Below, piece after piece: positions 23,352-34,721 of a DNA stretch of 64,000 bases (positions are counted from its first letter, which is position 1; each line of letters opens with the position of its first letter). The DNA lies in contig NW_003140817.1 of assembly GCF_000003605.2 (NCBI RefSeq), forward strand, positions 410,026 to 474,025, read 5' to 3'. Under the pieces are notes generated by a model. That model was not told where the DNA came from, did no database searches, and was given only the letters and a program-made list of their open reading frames with translations. The DNA is from Saccoglossus kowalevskii (lineage: Eukaryota; Hemichordata; Enteropneusta; Harrimaniidae). The position numbers were made by a program, and so were the translations under genes.

Positions 23352-23702
23352 TACAGTAAAATGACTAATTTTCACTGGGTTTAAATTTCGCTGATTTACA
23401 ATTTCAGGCAATTTCAGTGGGTTTTAAATTCACGGTTTTATCATTTAGATAATGAGTTCTACGCTAAATTTTACATATTCACTTGGGGTTTAATTTAGCG
23501 CATTTTCCAATCAGGGAAATAATTAAAGCGGGGGGGGGGCGTCACCTGCGCATGCGCGGGAATTGAGTCCCAAGCGACGATAACAACACATGCTAAAACG
23601 CAGAGGCTTCATGGTTAGAAGCTTGTTTGTAAACAGTGACACGCTATGGACCATTTGACGCATGCGCAGGTGACGACTCCCAGCATTAACCCCTTTACAG
23701 TA
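23352..23702. mobile_element. MITE family 1, copy C (longest form)
   Basis: A 351-bp element bounded by TACAGTAAA (23352-23360) and TTTACAGTA (23694-23702). The outer parts match copy B (CACTGGGTTTAAATTTCGCTGA and related inverted pieces). The centre carries GTCACCTGCGCATGCGC and its inverted partner GCATGCGCAGGTGACGACTCCC, bracketing a segment with AACGCAGAGGCTTCATGG and CTTGTTTGTAAACA that recurs at 349-597, 45955-46055 and 56960-57035. Non-coding; probably mobilised in trans. Confidence 0.8.
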
Positions 23703-24870
23703 TTTAAAACGTAAATGAAACTATGTGAAGTCATTATATAGATAATAATATGCCAGAGGTTTTTGACAAATATTACGACAGGTATACCGTAACGGCGTAC
23801 ACATGGAGTCAATGCAAAGCTACTTACAATATTGTGCCTGATTGGCTACCCAACCCTGACACCTAACAGTCAGACCAATCAGAAAGCAGCTTGCTCGTTG
23901 GCAGTTTTTTTCGACGTATCACATTTTGCCTTGTATATATGCTTCGACACCAATGTAAACATGTACCGGTGCGAATGTGAGTGAATGAGTGGGAGTGTAT
24001 TCGTTGTGATAATGAACGACCGCGGGTAAACATCCGAACGATTGCGCGACAACTACACATGGAGCTTGTACTGACCAAACACGCTCGACTGATTGTGTTA
24101 AATGTAAACACATGTTTCGGATTGTGTTTCCACTGTTTACATTTTTACATATTAAAATTATCGCAGGTGGACAACGTGACTAGGTATGAAATTCTTTTTT
24201 TTAGAGTTTGAAGTTGCGAATTCGAACCAAACTAGGGCGTTGCTTCTAGTATCCTCATTCAGTAAATACGGATAGTACTGCAGAACGATGTACACGAATG
24301 ATATGGTAGAGATAATATCCCCATATTTAAAAAGGTCAATATGCATTAAGTGTTGTGAATCTCTTTTACATACCGAAGGGTCAGACTCATCTCTATTGAC
24401 CGTATTATAGATGTTTACGTCATAGGAGTCAACTAATTCTCCGACCCATTTTTAGAACATTGCCTTGACGAAAATGGCATTGGCCGTTATCGTGGCACCG
24501 TAGGATCCTACGGTTTGAGGAACTCGTGATTTCTACCGCAAGTTAAATTGGATTTGTCTCCTATAACCCAATACTGTTTAATTCCGATGATTTCTCAACA
24601 AAGACATTAAATGCACTCAACTTACTCGAGTACGCTAAAATTAGTACATATTTACAGGGGGTGCATAAACGTCGAATGTGACATTGATTTTGACCTCTTG
24701 GACGTGATATACATTCCTCCTTACCTCGTTATGCGATAAATTCAGGAGATATCACAAATAACTCGCAACAAATCACAGCAGCGATAAAATGCAATCAATT
24801 ATATGAGATTGCCAGTCACCGACGTGTATGACGTCACTGGCTTATAATTGCCTACTAGTATGACTATAGT
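23703..24870. other. Intergenic region
   Basis: No supported gene. It holds an 18-bp perfect palindrome at 24497-24514 centred on GGATCC. Confidence 0.45.
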
Positions 24871-25352
24871 GAAAAAATGTGTTAACTCCATATTGGGGTT
24901 TGCAAAGGATTGTGGGATAGCAAACTGAACTACAGAGGGCGTTTGGGGGGAAACTCGCATCATTCCATAGAGCCTTATGTTAAAAGCAGCTTTTTACCTC
25001 TCCTGTTTTCAAGCAACGCGTTTAGTACTTGTTTTTTTTTTAATTTATGGATATATTGTTTGACGTTCCAGTAATTTCACTGGGAAGATTGTTTTGAAGA
25101 TTTTGTTATTTTACTGTTTTTGGCTGCAAGCAAACAATCTTCCCAGTAAAATCAATGGAAAGTCCAACAATATAACCATGATTTAAAAAAAACTAACGCG
25201 TTGATTGAAAACAGGAGAGGTAAACAGCTGATTTTAACATAAGGCTCTATGGAAAAGATGTGAGCCCCCCCCCAAAAAAAACGCCCTCTACAGTTCAACT
25301 TTCTATCCCACAATCCTTTGCAAAATCCAATATAGAGTTAACACATTTCTTC
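24871..25352. mobile_element. Foldback element, near-complete ~480-bp hairpin
   Basis: The two halves are reverse complements almost throughout. Outer arms carry AAATGTGTTAACTC (from about 24877) and GAGTTAACACATTT (to about 25348), then TTTGCAAAGGATTGTGGGATAG, GAGGGCGTTT, CCATAGAGCCTTATGTTAAAA, CTCTCCTGTTTTC, AACGCGTT and CAATCTTCCCAGT, each with its partner in inverse order. The turn is near 25100-25118. It is non-coding. A target duplication is not clear (TATA occurs at both edges). Confidence 0.85.
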
Positions 25353-25560
25353 CTTATAACAACAACAACCAGTGTATAGCGACACCCCTAACGTGACGTG
25401 GTATCCACATCTTCTGCGTCAATGTTACACACACTTGTTCCCATCAATTCCAGTGTCTACCAAGAGCGATTTGTGCGTTTATGCTGCGTTTCTTTTATCG
25501 ATATACGTTCGCCGATAATGAGTAAGTTGTTTCTACATATGCGTGGAAACGCGTGTAATA

Positions 25561-26694
25561 CCACAGGGAGTTGGACAAACTTATGTATTTTAATAAATTA
25601 TTAAATAATAAAATGTTATATAACTTTTCTTTTACCCCCCCCTCCTGGTCTTTTACCACCACCCCCTTTGTTTATACCACTCTTTCCTTTATCACAACTT
25701 TGTTACACGCTAATGTTTAATGCAAATTTTAACGCGTAATGTAGACACACCCTATTATAGTAAAATATCCTCCTGCCATGTCGCTCGATCGCAATGAGTT
25801 TTAATTTGACAAATATTCAAGTGCAAATGCAATTATGTCACTTTCTAATGCTATCCATGTCATTACAGATGCCATATAAATAAAGAAAACGAGCTTTGAG
25901 AGGTTCGAATGCGTGATTTTATGCCACAGTCCTGGCGCGTTTCAACCCTTGGGATATTTTACTATAATAGAGGGGGGGCAAGGGTTATTTTCGTTCAACG
26001 TAATTGCTATAATTTTTTGTTCGTACAACGTAAATAGAAAAAATAAATTCCGTAATTCTGTAATCACAGGCTAGACGTACAACGTAATCAATCAAATATT
26101 GTTTTCGTACACTGTAAAAATGTGTCATTTTTCTCGGTATGTACAAAAAATCACATCCAAATAAAAAAATCATAAAGAATAATCCAGGGAAATTACATTT
26201 TAGAAATTGTAAAACGACTAGATGACACAATTCACTACAAAATTGAATGTCAAGACGTAAAAGGCCCTCTAACCGAATGAAGAGCATTACGAGGGTAATA
26301 TGCGCATGCGTCTCTTCACACGGCGCAGCAATGGCGGAGAATTTGAGTCGGAGAGCTCTTCGGACCATTCAATGTTCCATTTGTTAACACTGTAAACTGT
26401 GAAAACGTCTTTTTTTCTTCGTAAATTGTGAAAAGCCCTTTTTATTTCCCGTAAAACCGTACCAGCTACCCCCCTTGCCTCACCTCATAATAGGGTGTGT
26501 CTACATCACGCGTTAAAATGTGCATATAACATTAGCGCGTAACAAAGTTGTGATGAAGGAAAGAGTGGTATAAACAAAGATCAGTGATTACTTAAAATCG
26601 ATACCAGGAAGGGGGGGGGGTAAAAGAAAAGTTATATAACATTTTATTATTTAATAATTTATTAAAATACACAAGTTTGTCCAACTCCCTGTGG
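25561..26694. mobile_element. 1134-bp long-TIR DNA transposon (non-autonomous) with TAATA target duplication, probably nested
   Basis: Arms of about 200 bp (25561-25758 and 26487-26694) are inverted copies at roughly 90% by eye, starting CCACAGGGAGTTGGACAAAC. They are flanked by TAATA at 25556-25560 and 26695-26699. Inside, a second inverted pair (CTATTATAGTAAAATATCC near 25752, its reverse complement near 25953) encloses about 180 bp, and GGGGGGGCAAGGG near 25973 pairs with CCCCCCTTGCC near 26469, so it looks like elements inside an element. A 127-codon - strand frame (25985-26368) shows no transposase motif. Confidence 0.85.
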
Positions 26695-26699
26695 TAATA

Positions 26700-29159
26700 C
26701 GTCAGTTCACGCTCAGTGGGCGTTGTACGGCGTCTTACTACCCTGATAGTAGCGCGCTTAAGTTATATAGTGTGCTTTATATGTCGCACATTTCCCACTG
26801 ATCATATCTAACAATGGGTATCTTATACTCGTATTTCAATCCGTCTTTAGGGTAACAACAGGGGCAAAACGTTTTAAAATTTGAACTGTTATTCAGATAT
26901 TCTCTAAAAGATTCTAGGCATGTTACTATAGCAACATATACATCCTCTGAAAGCTTAAGATATTATCAAATACGAGAGTGAATATGCCGTGCCAACGTTT
27001 GTATGAGAAATCACATTATGGCCAATTTCACTATCGTTTTTTTACTATTCCAGCAACACACAAGTGTAATTGAGTTGGCTTTTTATTGGACTTTCAATTG
27101 CAGTAGTGACACCGTTTGCTATATGATTAAACAAAACAGACAAACTACCTTTTTAGGTTTTTGGTGCGCGACTCGTCTGCTATAACTACAAAAAACCTCT
27201 GCTTTTTCAGGTAGTTATATTGTCGTCAGTCTACGGGAAATTTAATTGTAATTAGGATGCCAGGCAGGATACGACGATCCTCGTGTCACCTTTGTTTGGT
27301 CGCTGCGTCACACGTAACATTTTCTACATATACGCATTGTATTTGGTTAATCGCCCTGTCCATTTCATTAGGCGACTGATGTTCTCAAGCGTGGTTACGT
27401 CATCCACTCAATCAGCCCTCTTCGTGTTACCCGTTGTATCTGCGAAATCTCTCATTGAATTGGCAGTTCAATTACCGCGTATCTAGCGCCCCGTTGGTGC
27501 CTATTGTACTGCGTGAATTCCGGGCATATCTCGTATTTAGGTATTAAACAATACGCCACAATATTGCCATTATTACACCGCCAGACCCGGTGGGTTTTAT
27601 TTATCGGGTTTTTGTTACCACATTCCTTCCTGCGTATTGAAGTCATTTTATTCAATCAACCACCTTCAAATCACCTGTCAAGAAAGTTATCCCTAAAACG
27701 TGGAAAAAAAAGAATCAAAATGCTAATACGTTTTTTTTTTGTTCTGCGTAATTACACTGTATGTGGGTTGGGCGCCTGGAATTGTATGAAACTAGCATTA
27801 TAGATCTTAAAACATCGTAATTTCTATAGTTTTTGTGTCCATTATTATCACATAAAAGCCAACCCTTTCTGTGTGACGTCAATTTGACAGGAAAATAAAA
27901 ACAGTGACACTTTCTGTTCAATTCATGGGACGGAAGGTGAAACAAATGTCGCGAAATGATGTCAGAGGTCACACCACAAGATAATATTACATATGACACT
28001 GTCAAACGATTTCCCCCCATCGACGTTTATCGCTTTGTCCATCAACAGTCTTTACAGTGTTGTGGCCGGTGGACACTTTGATCTCGATGGTTTGCCACGC
28101 TTGGTGACAATTCAATTGAACATCCCTGTGCTACTCCAGAATTCAATCGATCCCGTCCCATGTTTGTGGTCGCCCACTTTCCGCTCCACCTGTCCGTGTT
28201 TTAACTTGGTTTCGGATTCCACCACTTTTCGGCTTTTTAACTGCTTCAGCTTGCCGGTGACACAGTGTACAACCATGTTACTATGAAAATCTCGTGTCAA
28301 AAGTGTCATAATTGGCATGTAATCTTAACTCGCGTGATACTGACGTTCTTTGGAGGTTAACATATTGGCAATAACTTATATGTAATAATTAATATACAAT
28401 GAAGCATTAACATAAAAATACAATATTTACTCGTTCCTCGTATTATGCTAAACGTTGTAGGAGAAGAGTGAGATAATTTTTCAATCAAATAATATCAATA
28501 GATATTAGTATTATGAATATAAACTATTAAATACAAGCAGTAGACGGTGCGATAGTATATTTTCGATGACGGAATGACATTTTTCACCGAATGTTTTAGG
28601 ATACATGAACAACACCCGAATCACATATCGTCCATGTTCATAGTCTGGAGTCTATGGTCATACACCACGGGAAGATTTAAATGCGACATTATTGCAGTGG
28701 AACACACGGTCGGTAGATAGTATGCCACTGTGTCACGCTGCACACGGCATGCGGCCGGGTGCTCGATTTGAAATTAATTGTGTTAGTATTTTGGTTTCTA
28801 GTACGCGCATGCGCATTATTTTACGAGTACGTACGTTGAACGACATTATTTGAATACTATAAAAACAAGTTATTCAGTCACCGACAAACTCAGACCTCGA
28901 AATGACATAAATAAACAAAAACACCAACTTATTTTCTGAGTCCAAAATGTGTATTTCATACAACATAGTACACAAAAGTGTTGACGAGTTAGTTGAGTGA
29001 CTTCGTAATGTTTTTCTGGTCGAGGTCATGTATAGGTCAATTATATGGGATAACAGCGTGTTGGCAACATGCACTAGTTACAAAAAGGACAAATGCGCGT
29101 TCTATAATTACTATAAGAACACGATAAAGTTAAGAATTTTTGCGGAGAGAAATTCGATC
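26700..29159. other. Intergenic region
   Basis: No supported gene. Several 60-100 codon frames on both strands (for example 27993-28286 and 28112-28318) overlap each other and show no family features. Confidence 0.4.
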
Positions 29160-29379
29160 NNNNNNNNNNNNNNNNNNNNNNNNNNNNNNNNNNNNNNNNN
29201 NNNNNNNNNNNNNNNNNNNNNNNNNNNNNNNNNNNNNNNNNNNNNNNNNNNNNNNNNNNNNNNNNNNNNNNNNNNNNNNNNNNNNNNNNNNNNNNNNNNN
29301 NNNNNNNNNNNNNNNNNNNNNNNNNNNNNNNNNNNNNNNNNNNNNNNNNNNNNNNNNNNNNNNNNNNNNNNNNNNNNNN
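29160..29379. other. Assembly gap (220 N)
   Basis: Run of N. No flanking repeat explains it. Confidence 0.99.
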
Positions 29380-32300
29380 AAGTCACTAGACGAGACAGTT
29401 GTGAAATCCGCCAATAATTTATGAATAAATAAATTTGATTAACGTTTACTGTGACCGGGGAAAATCCCCGCGTCACCTGCTGCGTGTGTGAGTGTTAACA
29501 AACTTTTGAATCTTATACGATATTTTGTTGCAAACAAGTCGATTACAGGTTTGTGGCAAATAACAAATACGTCATTATTTGGGAATGTTACTATCTAGCT
29601 TACAATAAATTGATTTCGCAACTACTTTGAATACACTGCGGAGAGACCGCGTGATAAAATCATAATCTATTCAATATTGCATTGGTGTGAAATTTATGCA
29701 AGTCATGTTTCATGTGAAAAAAACGATGTGTCATAATGTTTGATATACTATTTATGATCTGTGACCCCAAAGAAAAAACTAGATCTCGGCTGTATCGGTA
29801 TTGTTTTCATAGGACCCTCCGCGACAACAATCGCAAAAAAATGACTTGCACAAACTTGAAAACACGCACAGCGGGATTCGGATCTCGTTAAAATTGTTTT
29901 GCAACCTACGCTCAATCAGTATGTAACCAGAGACGATTGAGCCACAACCTTACTGCTACTGGATCTCGTCACAAGAAACACCGGTTCTATCAGGGAAGAG
30001 ACAATGCATAGCATGCTGTCTTTCGACCTCGTTTGCCGAATTTTGATCAACTTCCCTACTCGTATTTGGTTGGGACTTTCGGAAGCAAAGCGATTTATTC
30101 GCCACGAAATGCACATTGCGTGTGTTAACTTGTTTGTACTATCGAGACAAGATGCCCATTCTCTTCAATTTTATAAATATTTTTGAATTTCTCAAATCAA
30201 ACTGAAAATAGAGATTTCTATTCAATTACATCAAATCATGGTGAAACTGGTTGGTTGGACTCAACTGCCATTGACATTTATAAAATAAATAGTTATAAAC
30301 ATTGAAAAGAATTGTTTTTCAGTTGTTTGTGTGTGTCGAGTAGCGTTTTTTTTTTTAATTAAAACACTTAATACATGAAATTATGTATCTCCTGGGACAG
30401 CTCGTTTGTGGTTGGTTATTATCACTGTGTAAATTATTGTTTTTCGTTTACAAAACCCGTCAAGTTCTAATTTGACAACTTTATATTTTCAACGTGTCTC
30501 GGATAACAATTTAGTTAGCCGAGCATACGCGTATCGCGTTCGATTATGTTTGAAATAAACATCACGATTCGGTACAGCACGATTGAAGTGATGCGATTTG
30601 TTACTGAATCGAAATGGCACATTCATGCCGTTTAAAGTTTCATCCAATTTTAAACACACTAATTAGACTAATGGGTCTTAGGCAAAAATGTTACGCGCTC
30701 GTGGCGTGTCTTTAGTTTCGCTATTGTTTTTCTACAATATGTTAACAAGCGCTCTGGAGCGCCATTCAACGAGTCTAAACAAGTCGATCAACACCTTACA
30801 ACCGTCTCAAAAAGTGGGTCGGGGATTTTGAAAACCAGTGTTTAGCGGTACCTACCAGTTCTCTAACACGTGAAACAGAATCGCGGGTGTTGGGTTTATA
30901 GTTCCATGGTTCACCGAACTAAACTACGATCAACAACGTTGTGTTATTAAAGAAAACAAAAACACGCTGAAGCGTGACGTCACCACGTGTTTACGTTCAA
31001 GGATGTAACCTTAATGAGGAAGTTAATGATACGGAACATTCTTTGCTGCTTGAACTTTCACCGATTAACGTTAATCGGAGATTATCATTTAAAGTAATTT
31101 GGTTCAAAACATTTGTTTTGGGTATTTATAACCAAAATGATAACTACTGTAACAGTGGTTCTAATGACATTTCCACATATTTCTCTTGTTTCCCCCTAAT
31201 CCCGTCTTCAGTTCCTAGTGGTTAGTTTGTTAGTCTTCGTCGTACACCGGCGATACATGTCCGTGCTTTAACATCCCCCGGAAAACCCCCTCTCAGGGAG
31301 TACACATCACAGTGACATCCGTCGACTCATTCATTTTAGGCATTTAGGATTCATATTTTCGGGTGCACTTTCTCAAAAGAACTTGCCCCCTTTCACCTAA
31401 ATACTATTATCACGTGGTGGAAATAAGGTCAAAAAACCACCGTATGTAGATGTTGTCCTGGTTGCATGAAAAACGGAGGCCGTCACGGTGATCCTTACCT
31501 CTCACGAATCCCACGTGTTGACAAACAAACGAATTCTGTCACATAATAGGTCGTTCACCCGGATGCATTGACCCTCTGAAAAACAATTCCATTGAACGTT
31601 TGGCATTGATGCGAGGTATTACAGTGTTGACATAAAGCGTATATATACTCGAATGATAATGAGGGACGCACCAGTTTAAGGGGGTGGTGCAAAAATATTC
31701 CCGATAATAATAATTTCTTCAGTCACTATAACATTTAAAGTATAAAAAAATGTTTGACAATTTAATGGCCCACGAGGTCCATTTTAGTAATTTGTTTTCG
31801 AATGTTGTCATTTACGTGATACTATACCAATAAAAATACATACATGCACGAGGTAATATGTCGGGATGCTCATATCGTAACCACGTGTAAACAACCGAAC
31901 GCGTAGATAGCCGGAAATCGACATTTCATTCGAACGCAAAGGTATTTGCAAAGTACTCTGGTTAAGAACAAAACGCCAATTGGCATCACGTATTGCACAT
32001 TTTGATGTATTTTAGGCTCTTTTTTTTTACAAGGAAACGAAACAAATTGACAGGAAAGGCCAAGCTGTTATTACCAAGGCGTAGTATGCCGTAGCAACCC
32101 GAACCCACGGATGTACATTTTTTTATGATCGTAGATCTGTTTTGAAAATACCTCCCTTAAATTTCTTTGCTCTACAAGCCTTTTCATCGGACGTCCCCTT
32201 TTTGAAATCAATATTTGTTTTCGATGTATGCTTTGGGTACACATTTCTTTGCCATGTTGTTGACTGGGCCCCTAGATCAAAATTTCAGACGCGCCCAGTA

Positions 32301-32509
32301 ACCAGCTCGATGCCAATGTGAGCTGCTGCTCGCGTACTAAATTCGAATACTAAAGATCCTTAGCCTGGTGGACAACCGATAATGGCTGGCAAATGTGATA
32401 TAAACGAGGTTGTAGTGACCCGTACATAACTCTTTCAATAAAATACCCAATTAAATAACCCTTGTTGTGGTAAAACATTTGTTCACTCCCACACTGATAG
32501 TTTTGCGCC
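29380..32509. other. Intergenic region
   Basis: No supported gene. Near 30894-30924 there is a partial relative of the 32.5-kb palindrome (GTTTATAGTTCCATGG followed by GAACTAAAC). Confidence 0.4.
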
Positions 32510-32558
32510 GTACAATCATGGAACTATAAACCATAGTTTATAGTTCCATGGTACAATC
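32510..32558. mobile_element. Ultrashort palindromic insertion E1: 33 bp between 8-bp direct repeats
   Basis: GTACAATC (32510-32517) and GTACAATC (32551-32558) flank 32518-32550. The insert is a palindrome with perfect 14-bp arms (ATGGAACTATAAAC and its complement) around a four-base loop. An exact 8-bp duplication is what hAT-type transposases leave. Confidence 0.75.
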
Positions 32559-34440
32559 TACCAGAACGCTGTGAAGTCCCAGGGTTCCTACTTCTAAACG
32601 GTATTTGTTTTAACGACCAGTGGTGCATTAAAAATTAACCACAGAGCACAGTGTATATGTTTCAAGCTGATAATTGTCAATGTAGCGATGTGCATTGAAC
32701 AGAGCTGGGAATCGGGCGAATGTGGCATTGTGGTTTACCAAGAGATTCTCGCCATACTCATGGCATGATAGCAATGTTGAATCACAGTGCCTCGTGACTG
32801 AATGCAACGCCGTGGCAAACACATATGTGTATATATATATAACAACCTTTATTGATATCGTATCCCTTCTGGGATATAGATTAGAATACAATAAGGATAT
32901 AAGGAACAATAAAATACATAAGTAATAATAATAATAAAAAAGAAATAAATATGTGTGTGTATGTGGGCGGGGTGGGGGTTCCCGACTATTCGCCCACTGC
33001 ACTGCCCACACGTTTTCCATCGTATCACAGTTTTACTGCAGATAAAGCGGGGCGTTGACTTGCCGTAAATTATGTTTTATATATATACCCTATACATATA
33101 TGCGACAGTTCTTATGAGGTCGAAGTGACGCTCGCGTGTAGGGTATGTGTCCTTTGTAGCTTACCCGTTTGCGCTACGACGGAGGAAAATACAGTGTGAC
33201 CTAGACTTGCTTGCAGTATCTTGATTATTTTTTGGTGTTTTTTTCCAATAAAATATGTGAGTGTATATATATGGCGAACGCTGAATTACCGCGAAATAAA
33301 CAATTTGCTCTTTAGGTCACAGTACATCGCATACGAAGGTACATGTACAGCGGTATGCACCCCCCAATTACCCGAAGTGTGTTTGGTTATATATTAATTT
33401 TTAATAAATATATTCTTATAATTATCATGGTTATTTTCGTGTCACAACTGCCACTCCACATGCACTCACTTGTTCGACAGGACGAGGTGACCTTGCCTGC
33501 TTTCCGTTCTCAAGACAAGTGTTTCGCGGGACGGAGCAGCGTGAAATACCGTACATGCATTCCATGATCAACGCCGCATCACCAATATTGTTGTCAGAAC
33601 AGTTTGCCGACCGCAATGTTTGCACAGTTAATGTAATCGTATATACATTCCAGTACAACACAACTACGGTCTCGGTTTGTCAACCACAGCATGTGTGCAC
33701 GGGCCGGCCCTCCCTGCACACCGCTTGTATGTTTGCGCGTGAATTTAGGGGTCTGTGCGAATTTGTGTTGACCCAAATCGCCCGGATGAGGGCGAAGGTT
33801 GCTTGTGATTGTCACATGACTTCCTTACCTGCGATACTGATTGATTTATTGAAATTCACACGTGCGTTCTTTGTATATCGACTGCCAATCAAGTCGGTGA
33901 CAACGATAACAGAGCTGAACCGAAAATGCTGGACGTTGGAAATCCACAACTATCTCACTTAGGCACACACAAAACAAAACCAAAAAAACAACAACACAAA
34001 ACAAAACAACCAACCCGATACGTCGATGGGTTGACATAATTTGTGAAGCATGCCACCACATGCCTTAATTTCTACACGGAAAAAAAAAATAGGTGACCCC
34101 TTTTTCCTGAACTCCATGATGTCAACTTTTATTGTTACGTTTGAAAAGCAAAACGAGATGGGAATTTCGATAGAATCTGCCGGGGACTGGTATGTGTGCT
34201 TACGCACACGCGAATATCAGCTTCAACATTTTTTGTCGTAGTGGCAACGCAACGCATACTTCTACCGGTATCGTCATTTATCTCGGAGTCCTTTCTCCCC
34301 ATGTAATCTCAAAATAAACCTTATGCATTGAACAGTGAAAGTTTGGCGCCTCAACTCGGTGGATATTGACAGATTCCTCTAGGCAGTGTTCATTTCTCCT
34401 TCTTTTTTTTTAAAGTGGTAAACATCTTAAATCAACCGAG
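32559..34440. other. Intergenic region upstream of the secreted-peptide gene
   Basis: No gene supported. A 147-codon + frame (33519-33962) overlaps other frames, lacks motifs and is not flanked by clear splice sites. Confidence 0.4.
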
Positions 34441-34450
34441 TCGCGCCCCG

Positions 34451-34455
34451 ATTGG
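34451..34455 (-). promoter_or_regulatory. CCAAT box (inverted) of the secreted-peptide gene
   Basis: ATTGG within CCCCGATTGGTCGGC, 84 bases upstream of the TATA box. Position and context fit an NF-Y site. Confidence 0.5.
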
Positions 34456-34538
34456 TCGGCACAGAAAGTGATTGACAGTTACGGAATGCGGCTCATAGAA
34501 AAGTGGGTCTGAATGGCAGCGTCATAAACACGGCCGGG

Positions 34539-34546
34539 TATATAAG
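34539..34546 (+). promoter_or_regulatory. TATA box of the secreted-peptide gene
   Basis: TATATAAG, set between inverted GC-rich flanks (CGGCC ... GGCCG). Transcription would start near 34570, giving a 5' UTR of about 150 bases with no upstream ATG before 34722. Confidence 0.75.
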
Positions 34547-34721
34547 GCCGGACGAAAACAACATTCAAATCAGATTAGAGTGCCTGTGAGATCGTGCGAT
34601 ACAGTCGTAACCTAACGCTGCTGTACACGTAAAGCCCCTATCAACCGAGTCTTTAAAGCAGTTTACCGCATTCGTGCAACAAAGTACTCGTTAATTGTAA
34701 CCGCGGATAAAGTGATCGACA

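Noticed and set aside
24205-24240. tRNA gene suggested by a B-box-like GGTTCGAATTC on the - strand
   Set aside because: The T-arm does not pair, and no A box or acceptor stem is found at the right distance.
25398-25604. Exon suggested by AATTCCAG acceptor (25452) and GAGTAAGT donor (about 25521)
   Set aside because: The short interval has no recognisable peptide, and the frame continues into the transposon arm; chance splice signals are likely.
25985-26368. 127-codon - strand frame inside the long-TIR element as a transposase
   Set aside because: No DDE/D-type spacing or DNA-binding motif can be seen, and it is too short; the element looks non-autonomous.
27993-28318. Overlapping 97-codon (+) and 68-codon (-) frames
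   Set aside because: Both cannot be real, neither shows family motifs, and there are no splice or promoter signals.
33519-33962. 147-codon + strand open frame
   Set aside because: No motif, no signal peptide, overlapping frames on the other strand, no promoter or splice evidence.
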